64,000 nucleotides of DNA from Eukaryota sp. TZLM1-RC. Its lineage: Eukaryota; Metamonada: BaSk clade. The stretch spans positions 272,501-336,500 of the forward strand of contig JAUPSS010000007.1 in the NCBI GenBank assembly GCA_040285825.1, written 5' to 3'. Position 1 is the first letter of the stretch; each line of letters begins with the position of its first letter. Shown piece by piece: positions 43,370 through 53,086 of this stretch. The notes under the pieces are model-generated. The model searched no databases and was not told where the DNA came from. It saw only the letters and a program-made list of their open reading frames with translations. The position numbers and the translations under genes were made by a program.

Positions 43370-44094
43370 TTCCCAGGTGGATTACCTACATTGCGAATAT
43401 CAGGACACTTGATGAGGTATGGGATTGGTCTAGGTAATCTTTTGCTAAAAACTGGTTTAAAGCAATTCAAAAGTTGTAAATCATGTACCTCAATACACTG
43501 TGTTTTAAAAAGTACAACAATGATTAAATCTTTTTTTAAACACTTTTTAATTTATTACTTTCAAAAAGCTGAACACAAAGATTGAAATTCTAAATTTTTA
43601 CAATGCTGCTCGTGATTGCATTTACGATTTGCTAGAATGTGCTCATCACTCAGTCCGTTTAGAACCACTGTTTGATGAATTAAATTTCAGTTTGAGGCAA
43701 AAGCGAGGTGACATTCAATTTGCTCAGTATGATGGAACCGAACTATTAATCGATTGTACCACCATATCTCCATGGAAAAGGAGTTTAAATTCTGATATTC
43801 AACATTTACTTGAAGTTGCAGAACATTCCAAGAAATCAAATTACGAAGTTCTTCTTCAACGTCTTAATCGAACAAGAGGTAGAAACATCAGATTTGTCCA
43901 ATTGCTACATCATTTCTTGGTACCATTGGAAGTGAAGGTCTTCATTTTTTAGATGATTTAGGGGAACTTCTCAAAGAAAGTGGTCACACATTTGATTTGC
44001 TGATTGGGAAGAACAGAATCGTATTTTCGTTATTTAATGCTCTTCCTCGTTATATTAACTTCATTTTAAATAACATTACGGACTTATATAACGA
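43370..44094 (+). mobile_element. 3' fragment of a REL-type retrotransposon, family F
   Basis: Plus-strand remnant of the finger/nuclease/tail region. 'AARDCIYDLLECAHHSVRLE' precedes 'KRGDIQFAQYDGTELLIDCT', the R-G-D...D signature of the REL nuclease, and a K..NY block follows. The typical tail 'GKNRIVFSLFNALP' appears near 44010. Frameshifts near 43590 and 43910 break it. The sequence is clearly different from families A-E. Confidence 0.55.
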
Positions 44095-44149
44095 TCAGGT
44101 TGCTATACATGTGAATAGCGAAAATCTCCCGTTATTTAGTTGATGGGGT

Positions 44150-44330
44150 TCGTAGTAGAAAAAGTATATGTTAAGGTTTGTTGTTGAGTTGTAAAGTGTG
44201 ACAGTTCCAGGAATAAAATCTTCATATCCCAAGTCAACCAAAAAAAATTGACTGGAAGTTTTTCCTTCATAATAGTGATCAATAGATAACAAAGCAGAAC
44301 AAAATAACGGAACAACACCTTTAAAAAATA
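44150..44330 (-). mobile_element. 3' end fragment of retrotransposon family E
   Basis: The minus strand gives 'YYEGKTSSQFFLVDLGYEDF', matching the C-terminal end of the family E piece at 19438-19985 (YAGKTSSNFFLTDLGYDDLEF region). Only the extreme 3' end is kept. It lies directly beside family F in opposite orientation. Confidence 0.55.
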
Positions 44331-44483
44331 ATTAAATGATGAAACCTATTGTACTAGCTTAGGCTGAAAAACCAAACAAAAGGACAATAAAGACAATATT
44401 TATCGAAAGCTATCCTTAAAGCAGCATAACTTGACAAAAATAGACTAAATACACAAATACAAAAGCTAAAAACACAATGTAAA

Positions 44484-45167
44484 TCACCTTTTAGCACGTT
44501 TTAGCTTCAAAGCCGACCTTTTCCTGGCCACTACCTTAGAACCACCTGACCTAGGAGGAGCTACAAGACCAGCCATAGCGGGTGGAGGTCTAGCGAAATA
44601 AGACTTGCGGGACCCACTGGGCATCTGTTGGGTAGTGAGTTCAGATACTGTCGGCCGGGTGGGTTGGTGTTCCTCTTCAAAGTCATCTTCGTCTTCTTGG
44701 AACATGGAATGTGTCCATTGATCCTTGAGCTTAGAACAAATGTCCTTGTTGTCAGCAGTCTCATCAGGATGATCACCGAGGTAGGCAACAAAAGCACCGA
44801 TGTTACTATTCTCCAGAGTATCACTAGAAACATTCTCAAAGGAGAGAAGCATCCGGAGAATCTCAGTTCGGACTTTGAGAGAACTGAGAGTACCATCAGG
44901 GAGAGGGGCTAACCACCCAGCACATTGGGTAAGGAAACCGTTATCAATGAGGTCACCATGAGCCTCAGAGCGCTGTGCCATGTCTAAGACACGGGGAAGT
45001 AATTTGACCTTGGCAAGTGCAGGAGTTCCAGCCTCGAAAGACTCAGTATCCTTTTCCACGGCTTGCTGCATTTCAGAGAGGAGCCCTTGAATTTCAGTAA
45101 GAGTTAGCTCTGTTTTCTCAAAACGGCCTCTTTTGGGAGGTGCGGAGGAGGACTTGGTTCTTGCCAT
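44484..45167 (-). CDS. IWS1: Transcription elongation factor IWS1/Spn1
   Basis: 227 residues; the ATG at 45167 is preferred because it opens a basic N-terminus (MARTKSSSAPPKRGR). Residues about 30-170 form the conserved TFIIS N-terminal-like (LW) domain: 'LLPRVLDM', 'NGFLTQCAGWLAPLPDGTLS', 'LKVRTEILRMLLSF', 'SNIGAFVAYLGDHPDETADN' and LKDQWTHSMF, all typical of IWS1/Spn1. It binds Spt6 and RNA polymerase II during elongation and acts in the nucleus. Tails are short compared with yeast and animal proteins: an acidic EDEDDFEEE block and a basic end (ARKRSALKLKRAKR). The stop is TGA. It is a single-copy-type housekeeping gene bracketed by retrotransposon debris and the duplicated B-box unit. Confidence 0.88.
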   Translation of the reverse strand: MARTKSSSAPPKRGRFEKTELTLTEIQGLLSEMQQAVEKDTESFEAGTPALAKVKLLPRVLDMAQRSEAHGDLIDNGFLTQCAGWLAPLPDGTLSSLKVRTEILRMLLSFENVSSDTLENSNIGAFVAYLGDHPDETADNKDICSKLKDQWTHSMFQEDEDDFEEEHQPTRPTVSELTTQQMPSGSRKSYFARPPPAMAGLVAPPRSGGSKVVARKRSALKLKRAKR

Positions 45168-45904
45168 TATAAGAGGAGTTGTGAGTAGCAAATAACGCTC
45201 ATCTTGTGTAAATTCAGTTAATTTTTTTGAAGTAAATTAATGACCATCCATTCGAATAGTTGGTAGAGCAGCAGTGGAGTGTTTGTCCCACTTTGTCACT
45301 ACTCTTTTCTATAATCAAGTCGTTCTACTTTAGTTCTTTGTCATTTTCAGGATTGTCGGAAATAATATTGATCTGAACAAATGAATAAAACCAATTCAAA
45401 ATTGTTGAGCTTAACCACAAAACAATAGCTACGCTGAAACAAACATTTTCATTGAACATTTTGACTGTTAATAATGTTCGAATATTACATTGAACTACAT
45501 ATATTACATCAAGTATAGTGAAGTTTTACGGAATCACTTTTGATTGTGTTTATTGTACTCTCGAAAAAATGACAAATCAGATGTGAGCATATGTCAGGTA
45601 AACAAGTTTGTTGTAATAAACAGGTTTGTTGTAATGGAAAGTTTGGTTAGTTTATTTTAGTTCCATTAGTTCTTATTTTAAAATACAGTTTAACCAAAAA
45701 GACTCTGAGTCCACCAAATTTCGATTGTTGGATTTTGAATTTAGAAAACTGACACATCAACTGAAACAGAAGCATAGAAAATTCACATCAACCTTAATAG
45801 CGGACAGTTGATTGTCTGATTCGGGATTTGCAGGAAGGGAAAACATTTGGTGTTGATTTGATGTTCAAGAAAATTCATGCGTTATGAGGGGAAACCATAG
45901 AAGG
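45168..45904. other. Spacer upstream of IWS1
   Basis: Probably holds the IWS1 promoter. A short tandem duplication around GGTTTGTTGTAAT lies near 45605-45635. No gene seen. Confidence 0.4.
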
Positions 45905-45951
45905 AATTAAAATTGACAAACAACCTTCTCACAAGAGGTTGCTTTCCTCAA

Positions 45952-46723
45952 AACTTACATGTTCTGTGATCAACGTCTCGTCAATGAGCGACGTGTTGGT
46001 GCATCACCTTGGATCGACATCGCCTACAACATTCTGGTCCGCACAAGACATCACTAACAAAGGCAGATTCTCTGTTGCCTAATACCACTCTCAACTCAAG
46101 TTTTCTGATCAACCCATAATTCAGTCACCTTTTTGGATTTGTCACGTCACCATGACGTCGCCCTCTTATTTTCTTATTTTTTTTACAATTTGTTGTTTTT
46201 AATATCCATCAAAAGCAAGTGATTCTTCAACAGTATTGGATGATTCTAACTGTTGAAGTTTGGTACCTGACTGCTTGATCAAATCACCAATCAAATAATG
46301 TAAAATTGATTGGTTTTGATTGAGGGTTCCTCTCACAACAGATTCCACTTCATCCCCTGATTGAACTAGCAAAGGGGTAATAGTGGAAACTCTTGCCTGA
46401 AACTCTTCCATTTGTTTCGCAAACGCTTCCTTGGCTTGTGAGAAGGACACAAGAGCTTCGTGGTGGAGTGAGTGGCCTTGAAGCCAGCCACATGGATCAC
46501 ACAAAGCAACCTTACATTGCCAATGTTGTTGTATCCAAGATCCAATATTTTGACTTGAAATAACTACGTCATGTGGCTCACAGCGTAAAGTAACACCAGA
46601 AAGATGAATGGAATGGACTTTGGGAGGAACATCATTGACCAGGATTGGGTTCTTGGTTTCTTTTTTCAATGTATTACCATTATTTGCTGTGTTGATCCGA
46701 TGTTGATCACAAAACATGTAAGT
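45952..46723 (-). mobile_element. Candidate inverted-repeat-bounded unit carrying the B-box-like ORF (copy 2)
   Basis: Both ends carry AACTTACATGTTYTGTGATC pointing inward, as in copy 1. The length is 772 bp against about 1076 bp because of the 300-bp difference. No separate target-site duplication can be judged, since the flanks are duplicated too. Confidence 0.4.
46199..46717 (-). CDS. B-box-like zinc-binding, coiled-coil protein (copy 2)
   Basis: 172 residues, ATG to TAA, the same length as the copy at 5626-6144, differing at about a dozen positions. The Cys/His set is kept (CEPHD, 'CKVALCDPCGWLQGHSLHH'), including all seven presumed ligands, and so is the following coiled-coil stretch. 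Differences cluster around the presumed loop (WLKQQGL against WIQQHWQ). Function is unknown. Retention of an uninterrupted frame in both copies is notable in a window where most duplicated genes are broken. Confidence 0.55.
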   Translation of the reverse strand: MFCDQHRINTANNGNTLKKETKNPILVNDVPPKVHSIHLSGVTLRCEPHDVVISSQNIGSWIQQHWQCKVALCDPCGWLQGHSLHHEALVSFSQAKEAFAKQMEEFQARVSTITPLLVQSGDEVESVVRGTLNQNQSILHYLIGDLIKQSGTKLQQLESSNTVEESLAFDGY

Positions 46724-47150
46724 TTTAATTTAATAACTGTTTTAGTTTTTTATTTATTTAGATTGTTGTGTTTCCAGGTTTGTTTTCTAATTTTAGGTTT
46801 TGTTACAGTTTTAACTGTTGAAAATAACTTGTAGATTTGGTTATAGATTATTGTGTAGACGATTTAATAAATCTTATCCTCAATTATTATAGTTATTATA
46901 GTTATTATAACACATTCACAGATTCACTAATTTAGCTTTAAAGTATAAAGAATTTTATTGATGAAAACCGGTCTGGTGAACAAAAAAACCTTTACTGTCA
47001 AGGGTTGGGTTTCTTGAAGGAAATAATAGATTTAGACACCACTTTTCTTGATGTCTTGTCAAAGTGTAGCATCTAAAGGTTCAGCGTCGAAACCGTTGAC
47101 GAGGAAATCTTAAGGCAAGGACCATTTGATTGGTGTTTTGGTGGTGGAGT

Positions 47151-48087
47151 TATTACGCGAAAAACATTACGATGAAATGACTGTAGATAAAGTTCTTGAT
47201 ATTAAGAATGAAAATTAAGGAAAAAGTTTGTTACCGTTTTATAGTATTAAATGAAAAGAAATACTTGAATCATTATCAAAACAATGAGGTGTTTGGTAGT
47301 GTTAACTATCAAGTTTGACCAGTTGGAATTGTTTTCTAAGAAAGAATGCTTTTGCTGAGTGATAAGGTCAGTATTATTACACAAATATATCAAATAAGTT
47401 GTTTCAATTTGGGTAATATTTTTTATTGATGGCAATGATTAAACATGTTTGACAGAAACGTTCTGTTCGATTTTTAATCTCACAATTGTTGTTTAACGAT
47501 TAATGAAAATCAAAAATACACAATATAATCACAAACTGTTTTAATGATGCCACATAATGCAACATATTCAGCTTTTGGGTTATTTTTATTACACTCTAAA
47601 TGTTTTCATGTTGTATGTAATTGTTAGCACAAAGGGTACACTTGATTTCTAAAAATACCATTTTAAATAAGTGCGCCAAGTTTACAGGCGCGCGAAAAAA
47701 AAAATCAACTCTTCCTCCAGACCAAACATTTCCCACTAATGGAAGCAAATGGCAATACTTTGAAAATTAGTATAAATTTCGATTCAATAGCGATTTTTTA
47801 TTCGTGCATAAATATATTTTTAATCATTGTAATTTTGGTTGTATATATCAAAACTCTTTTTTGGCATGGTCTTTTCAGAACTCTTGACAATTCAATACCA
47901 TTATTTATGAATTCAACAGATTGAACTACAAATTAAACAAAAATAGTGGTTGCGTGACAATATCTTTATTTCAGACAGCAAACTTCTAAACTTTTGAAGA
48001 TTTCTTACACAGGAACTTTTGTTAGATCCGTTTCTACATCTTGTCAAACATTCATTAAATTTTGACTTTTTTGGTGATGTCAAGTTG
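47151..48087. other. Spacer
   Basis: AT-rich; only short frames. A small hydrophobic frame near 47740-47920 is not convincing. Confidence 0.35.
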
Positions 48088-49036
48088 TTAATTGTCATAG
48101 TCAGAGTCCTGAGGATCGAATGCAAAGGAGTGAGTTGGTAGTTCGTCATCTTTACAAAAGACAAGAACACTGGAATGCATATTGGTAACATTAACATTAA
48201 CTTGATAGTTTTCGATGATAGTTACACGAGCACGAGAAGAACAATTACAAGCAGCATTTGAAGCAGAACTCATCGAAGAAACAGGGATGATGTTGAAAGC
48301 ATCTTGAGGAACCAATGGTGAAATCTCATTCTCATAGAAAGGTTTGGTGTGGAGTTGGAACAAATATTTGAATCGATCAACAACTGCGAGAAATTGTTCC
48401 TTATTGCTTGTCAATTCAGACGTAACAGTTATTTGTTTGAAAAGATACCCAAGCTCTTTTTGCAGATAGAAATTGCTTTCTAGAGAAAAGGAAGAAATGA
48501 CTACAAAGTATTTTGTAATCCAATGGATATGTTTCACCTCTATGTGATTGATGAGGTAAGAATGACTGATCTTTTTCATTAATAGAGGGAACATAATGGC
48601 TGTTCCAATGAGAGGAAAAGGTTTGCCATCTATAAAGTTTGTATGCAGAATATGGGTCTGTGGATTTGGGAGTCAATTTTTCAAATTCAGAAGGGGCAAA
48701 ATCATAAATAATGGATTGACCAAAATACCCATCTAATCTGAATCCTGATGGAAATTGGTACAATTCTTCGTGTGCATTGTGATTCAGCAATTTTGCCACT
48801 GACAGAAGAAATCGATGGGCTGTCAGAGTGTCTCCTTGACTCAATGAGGGAACGTGCAGCCAAATACCTTTATTGCCGAACATTGTCGGTATGTTTAGAA
48901 TAGAATAAACATGAGAGAATGCTGCCGACCTTTTGGCATCAGGAAGACGGAAAATGTAGTTCTTGAGGACAGAAAACTTACGAGCATTCAGTAGGTCAGA
49001 TAGATCATTGTATTCAGCAGCACTTAGATCGGACAT
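48088..49036 (-). pseudogene. Unidentified protein gene with a single frameshift (or error)
   Basis: ATG at 49036; the first frame reads well to about 48680 ('NKGIWLHVPSLSQGDTLTAH', 'SIIYDFAPSEFEKLTP'). It then continues convincingly one frame over ('THILHTNFIDGKPFPLIG', then 'AIMFPLLMKKISHSYLI') to TAA at 48088. The switch point lies at CCCAAAT near 48673, where one base too many would explain it. Total about 315 residues. The end is acidic (DPQDSDYDN) and a Ser/Cys-rich stretch (SMSSASNAACNCSSRA) precedes it. I recognise no family. No paralogue is in the window, so a sequencing error or a programmed +1 shift in a real gene is as likely as decay. Confidence 0.55.
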
Positions 49037-49273
49037 CGAAGAGAAACTTGCAGAAAAATGAAGGCGCGAAAATCATTTTTCCTCACCCAATTTGCTGATT
49101 CTGTGATGTGCAATAAATAACATATAATTCATATGCAAAATCAGTAAACAATGGTATATGTTCGTTTGTTAATCAAAAAGCAACAGAACACTGTTTTGGA
49201 AAATATCTTCTGGGTTAACCAATTTCATAGGGATTATTGCAACTGTTGATCAAATACCACAAGTAAACTAAGT

Positions 49274-49590
49274 TTATGTTTCTTCATCATCATTAATTTT
49301 GAAATCAAGAATCTCTCTTTTCTTGCTAGAATCAAACTCTTTCATTGCAGCCAATTGTTGTCCTCTTTTTATTGTATCATTGGGATAGAAGTTGTTGTCA
49401 ACTTTGACAATTATTAACAGTAGTTCATGAATTTTGGCAGCAGTCATCTTTCCCATAGATACAAGTGAGGCATAAGCTCCTTGTTGTAACAATATGAAAT
49501 TACGAATAGAAAGTTCTCCAGAACAAAATTGTTTCAAGGTATAAGCAACAGCCCACCCACATAAGCAACTGCTTGATGATCGAAGATAAC
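49274..49590 (-). CDS. Possible terminal exon or fragment of an unidentified gene
   Basis: The minus-strand frame ends at TAA 49274 and reads as protein for about 100 residues ('WAVAYTLKQFCSGELSIRNF', 'GKMTAAKIHELLLIIV', 'SSKKREILDFKINDDEET'). There is no ATG; the frame begins before 49537 without a start. It may be the last exon of a gene or a truncated relic. Family unknown. Confidence 0.35.
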
Positions 49591-49794
49591 AATAGACGTA
49601 GTGAGTACAATTTTAGTCTTAAATTGTTATTTTTTGATTCCAGGTTTAATCACAAGCAAGTGAGTGTTGATGACCACCATAAATTTTGTGTTGATTACAA
49701 ATATTAATTATTTTTGGTGATATGTAAATTTCAACTGTTGGCAGTATTGTTTTGTTTCAAGTTGATTCAAAACATGGTTTCATTGTGCCAATGA

Positions 49795-49804
49795 TCTTTA
49801 CAAC
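49795..49804. repeat. Target-site duplication, left, of family B full-length copy
   Basis: TCTTTACAAC here and at 53077-53086, exactly bordering the element. Confidence 0.8.
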
Positions 49805-49848
49805 TTTTTTTTTAAAACTGGAATATTTATTGAGATAAAAATAACCAT

Positions 49849-50652
49849 CTAGAATTCAATATCCTCCAAACAAGCGTCACTATTACTGAACCTACTCACA
49901 GCATTACGTTCATATTCTACACCAATAGCTAAAAGTGCCTTTGAAATCATTGTTGGAATGGACTTGAAAATGCAAAAAACAATTCTATTTAACCAGAAAG
50001 TGGAGTTCATTGTTTTACCAGACCTATTCAGTAACACTTTTTTAAAATTTTCCAAAAAGTGCAAGCCTGAAGGACCAATATTGCCAAAAAGAGAAATAGC
50101 AAACGGCACAAACTGATATTTCACATGTTCCACTCTACCTAACTGTGCCAAAGGTTCTTCATATTTTTTTATCTTCTTTTTTTCGGCGTTAGATAACGGC
50201 GAGTCAGCGGAATACACTAAACGAGCAGCAGAATTTTTGCAAACATCCACGGAGACAACGTCTACAACATTGAGAACACCATCGATCCCTGGAGCTACTA
50301 AATCTGCCCTTCTTTTACCAAAGGAATCATCAGTTTGATCTGAAGACAGCTTACGTACTAGTGGCTCAATAAATGCCTCTATATTGAAACTTTTGCACAT
50401 GGCATATAATTGATCACGAACTGAGTCATGAACAAGTGAGCGATAAGTTATGAAATACTTACAGTTTAAAATATGGGAAAGCGTAACACCACTCTTGCAG
50501 CGACAAATTAAATCATTTGGCAATGAACAAGGCCATAGAAAACATCTCAATCTCATTGCAGTGGTCCATTGGTGATCATTAAGTAGAAGGCCGTAAATGT
50601 TGGGAATTTGGGAGATTAAGCAACTTGAGCAACTGTCTTCAAGATCAATCAA
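49849..50652 (-). CDS. Family B C-terminal finger and restriction-like endonuclease
   Basis: 267 residues. 'CRCKSGVTLSHILNC' is the CxC-x(n)-H-x3-C finger, followed by VHDSVRD in place of the HN motif. The nuclease core is 'KRRADLVAPGIDG', then VVDVVSVDV, and 'AEKKKIKKYEEP', matching R-x-D...D-V-x-V...K-x(n)-K-K-Y of REL domains. The tail 'WLNRIVFCIFKSIP' and the end 'DACLEDIEF' recur in all families here. The domain nicks target DNA in R2/NeSL-type elements. Confidence 0.8.
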   Translation of the reverse strand: MIDLEDSCSSCLISQIPNIYGLLLNDHQWTTAMRLRCFLWPCSLPNDLICRCKSGVTLSHILNCKYFITYRSLVHDSVRDQLYAMCKSFNIEAFIEPLVRKLSSDQTDDSFGKRRADLVAPGIDGVLNVVDVVSVDVCKNSAARLVYSADSPLSNAEKKKIKKYEEPLAQLGRVEHVKYQFVPFAISLFGNIGPSGLHFLENFKKVLLNRSGKTMNSTFWLNRIVFCIFKSIPTMISKALLAIGVEYERNAVSRFSNSDACLEDIEF

Positions 50653-52343
50653 AAAGTTTGCAAAACGGGATTTTTTTCCTTAGCCAAGCTAAGACGTACA
50701 ATATAATCCAAGTTTTCTAAAACTTTCAAAATTTTTTTCTGCAATTTTGCAAAAGTCAATGGTAAGGAGAGCAAGCTTCTTGAAGGAAGTTCCACAATAT
50801 CAGAGGGGAAACATTTAGCCCAAATATTGGGTGAAAGAGTTTCAATTTCCTGTTGCAAAGAAATAAGATAGGAGCTGCCACAATTTTCAATGAGATGAAT
50901 TTTTTCAGGAAAACGATTCACAAATTCATAAATAAAATTCTTTCTGCCTCCAATAAAGGCAGCTTTACAAAGGTAGCTTGACTTATGAAAATCAACACCA
51001 CCAAAATTTGTACCACAAAAAATGTGGCTTCGTAACTGAGATGCATCAATTTCCAATAATTTTGCTAAAAAATTAGTTCTTTGTTCATTAAAAATGCGAC
51101 AGAACTCCAAGGAAATTGATGGTGATGTTGATCTCAAAATATGAGTAAATTTTCCAGAATAACAGATTTTGAGGAAAAAGAATTTCAAATGTTTCTCAAT
51201 ATTTAAATTTTCTATTGATTCTAATTCATTTCCAAATTGAGTCAACAGAGTCGAAAGTTGGCTTTTCACTTCATCAATATTTCCGAGATAACAACCCAAA
51301 ACACGAAAACCAGACTGATCATAATTGATAAAGGGGACATTGACATCATTAATGAAAAAATCAATTGGTTCATGACCAATAATCAAACATTTGGAGATAT
51401 TCAATGAGAGACCAATATCTTCATAACGCTGTTGAATAAAAGTTGCTATTTGTTTCAGAATTGTAATAGGAGCAATTACAGAAATGTCATCCATATATGC
51501 TACAATATCTATTTCTGGGAATTTTTCTTTCAATTCGCACATTAATGGATGAATTGCCAGACAAAAGAAAAAAGGACCAAGTGGATCACCTTGTTTAACA
51601 CCTGAAGACGAAAGCAGGTCAAAATTTTCATAGACCAATGTGGATGATTTTCCATAAAATGAATAGAAAAAAGGCTCAACTTCAGGAAAATGTTTTTGCA
51701 GCAAAGGTAAAATGGAAGAACGAGATACAGAATTGAAAGCATTCTTAAAATCTAAATTGAAGATGTAATTAGAATCACTAGAATTAAAAAACACATCCGA
51801 CGAAAGAGCAGCAGAAGAAGCACCATCAATCGTCTTGATTCCAAATTGAAACGGACTGAAAAATTCCTTGGCTTTTTTTCCAATTCTATTGAAAACAAGA
51901 GACGCAAGAATTCTTGAAAAAGATTCTCCAATTGCAATTGGACGGATTTTGGATTGACTTTTTTTAAGGGCAATTAAGCGAGCACTGGTCATCTCAAAAG
52001 GGACTTTAATTTTTAACGTAAGAAGATTGTTGAAAAAAAGAACAAGATCGTCAGCAATTTCAGGACACTGTCCAACAGCTGATTTGATCATGTCAAAATT
52101 CAACAAAGATGGCCCAGGAGCTTTTCCAGTAGGCATTTGCTGGATCAGTTTCAATACCTCAGAAGCATTGACAGGATTTTGCAGCCAATAATCAACTGAA
52201 TCTGGTTTAGTACAATGAAAATTTTCTTCCGGATGAAGATGATTCAATTGGAACAATGTGCTTTCATTACATTCAGCTAAATCAGAAGAAAATAAACATT
52301 GTTTTGCAGATCCAAAACGTCCTTTTAAAGCTAATTTTCTCAC
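50649..52343 (-). CDS. Family B reverse transcriptase region
   Basis: A frame of about 564 residues. RT blocks: 'IRPIAIGESFSRILASLVFN', 'FNLDFKNAFNSVSRSSI', 'SSGVKQGDPLGPFFFCLAIH', and catalytic AYMDDISVIAP near 51490. The RT-downstream region has 'CKAAFIGGRKNFIYEF', shared with families A, C and D. Catalytic residues are intact. In related REL elements this domain copies the element RNA at a nicked target. The frame is joined to the N-terminal zinc part and to the nuclease part only through one-base shifts. Confidence 0.85.
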   Translation of the reverse strand: MRKLALKGRFGSAKQCLFSSDLAECNESTLFQLNHLHPEENFHCTKPDSVDYWLQNPVNASEVLKLIQQMPTGKAPGPSLLNFDMIKSAVGQCPEIADDLVLFFNNLLTLKIKVPFEMTSARLIALKKSQSKIRPIAIGESFSRILASLVFNRIGKKAKEFFSPFQFGIKTIDGASSAALSSDVFFNSSDSNYIFNLDFKNAFNSVSRSSILPLLQKHFPEVEPFFYSFYGKSSTLVYENFDLLSSSGVKQGDPLGPFFFCLAIHPLMCELKEKFPEIDIVAYMDDISVIAPITILKQIATFIQQRYEDIGLSLNISKCLIIGHEPIDFFINDVNVPFINYDQSGFRVLGCYLGNIDEVKSQLSTLLTQFGNELESIENLNIEKHLKFFFLKICYSGKFTHILRSTSPSISLEFCRIFNEQRTNFLAKLLEIDASQLRSHIFCGTNFGGVDFHKSSYLCKAAFIGGRKNFIYEFVNRFPEKIHLIENCGSSYLISLQQEIETLSPNIWAKCFPSDIVELPSRSLLSLPLTFAKLQKKILKVLENLDYIVRLSLAKEKNPVLQTF

Positions 52344-52989
52344 TAATTTTTCTTTCGAAAAAACATTTTTTTTTAAAATTTGATTTTTTCGATAAAAGTT
52401 TTTTATCTTTTTTCAGAAAAAATTTCCAAATAGGCGTAACATCCCATAATCCTTTACGGAGATTTTCAGTAAAGGCACGAAGAACAACAGCAAAAGGTAT
52501 CGAAGCCAACGGACTAAGCTGAGCAGGAACACGAATGGGACAACGTAGCTGATCAGCAGCAACACAAGAATCACAAAAAAGTAAAGGTCGACCGGAATCA
52601 TTGACAGCAACAAGCTTTCGACAAAAAACACATTTTTTTTCATCCTTTTGATCTTCTTTGATAGGAGTGTTATCGGGAATCTCACTTAAAAATTCATTTT
52701 TAGGATTGTGTGATAACGAAAAATTTAAATCAGCAATTGCAGCACGAGCATTCAGTTTTTCCTTTTGAATAAGCGGACAAGTTGCAATGTTATGTCCGGA
52801 TTTTCGACATTTACTACATTTGCGGCGGGGTTTAGAAAAATTTTCATTTAAGTTTTTTTCCAATGATTTTCTAGCATGGAGTGACAGGTGGGGAGAATGA
52901 GAACGATTGGTGGTTGAGGAGGTTGGTTTGTCAAGATCACGTTCGGTACTTTTTGCAGTCCAGTCAGTATCATTGAGAGTGTCTGACAT
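52282..52989 (-). CDS. Family B N-terminal zinc-binding region
   Basis: 235 residues from ATG. A Ser/Thr-rich start with 'SHSPHLSLHARKSLEKNL' is followed by a retroviral-type CCHC knuckle (CSKCRKSGHNIATC, about residues 60-75) and a CxxC-x(n)-CxxC module (CVFCRKLVAVNDSGRPLLFC then DSC). Next is 'PIRVPAQLSPLASIPFAVVL' and GLWDVTPIWKFF, shared with the old copy at 57175. Nucleic-acid binding is inferred from the knuckle. R2-type elements usually carry C2H2 or Myb motifs here, so the arrangement is unusual. Confidence 0.75.
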   Translation of the reverse strand: MSDTLNDTDWTAKSTERDLDKPTSSTTNRSHSPHLSLHARKSLEKNLNENFSKPRRKCSKCRKSGHNIATCPLIQKEKLNARAAIADLNFSLSHNPKNEFLSEIPDNTPIKEDQKDEKKCVFCRKLVAVNDSGRPLLFCDSCVAADQLRCPIRVPAQLSPLASIPFAVVLRAFTENLRKGLWDVTPIWKFFLKKDKKLLSKKSNFKKKCFFERKISEKISFKRTFWICKTMFIFF

Positions 52990-53086
52990 TAAGACTGGAG
53001 GAATTCAATCGAACCGACAATAGGACGTCAAGTTAAGAAAAAGGAGGACGTTGAAAGTGAGTGAGAAAAAAAAATTTCTTTACAAC

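Larger units (their letters stand above)
45905..47150 (-). repeat. Segmental duplication, copy 2 (inverted relative to 2595-2760 plus 5342-6720)
   Basis: Reverse complement of copy 1. From 45905 to 47005 it follows 6720 to 5342, lacking the 300 bp at 6250-6555. From 47005 to 47150 it follows 2760 to 2595. The junction at 47005 (ACCCTTGACAG on the minus strand) is the empty form of the site where a retrotransposon sits in copy 1. Confidence 0.75.
49805..53076 (-). mobile_element. REL-type non-LTR retrotransposon family B, full-length copy
   Basis: 3272 bp, minus strand, with a perfect 10-bp target-site duplication. The protein begins at ATG 52989. Frames are 52989-52282, 52343-50649 and 50652-49849. 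The two shifts lie in a run of nine A's (near 52370) and in an A-run near 50660 that has one A fewer than the sister copy. Domains in order: CCHC knuckle (CSKCRKSGHNIATC), CVFC...CDSC module, RT, finger, REL nuclease, tail. The 3' end is AATAAATATTCCAGTTTTAA then A's. Apart from the two A-run shifts it looks complete and recent. Confidence 0.9.

Noticed and set aside
46604-46834. A 76-residue plus-strand frame opposite the B-box-like ORF start
   Set aside because: It is very hydrophobic and only the antisense of the conserved ORF plus spacer; the zinc ligands support the other strand. A possible GTAAGT donor inside it is noted but not enough.
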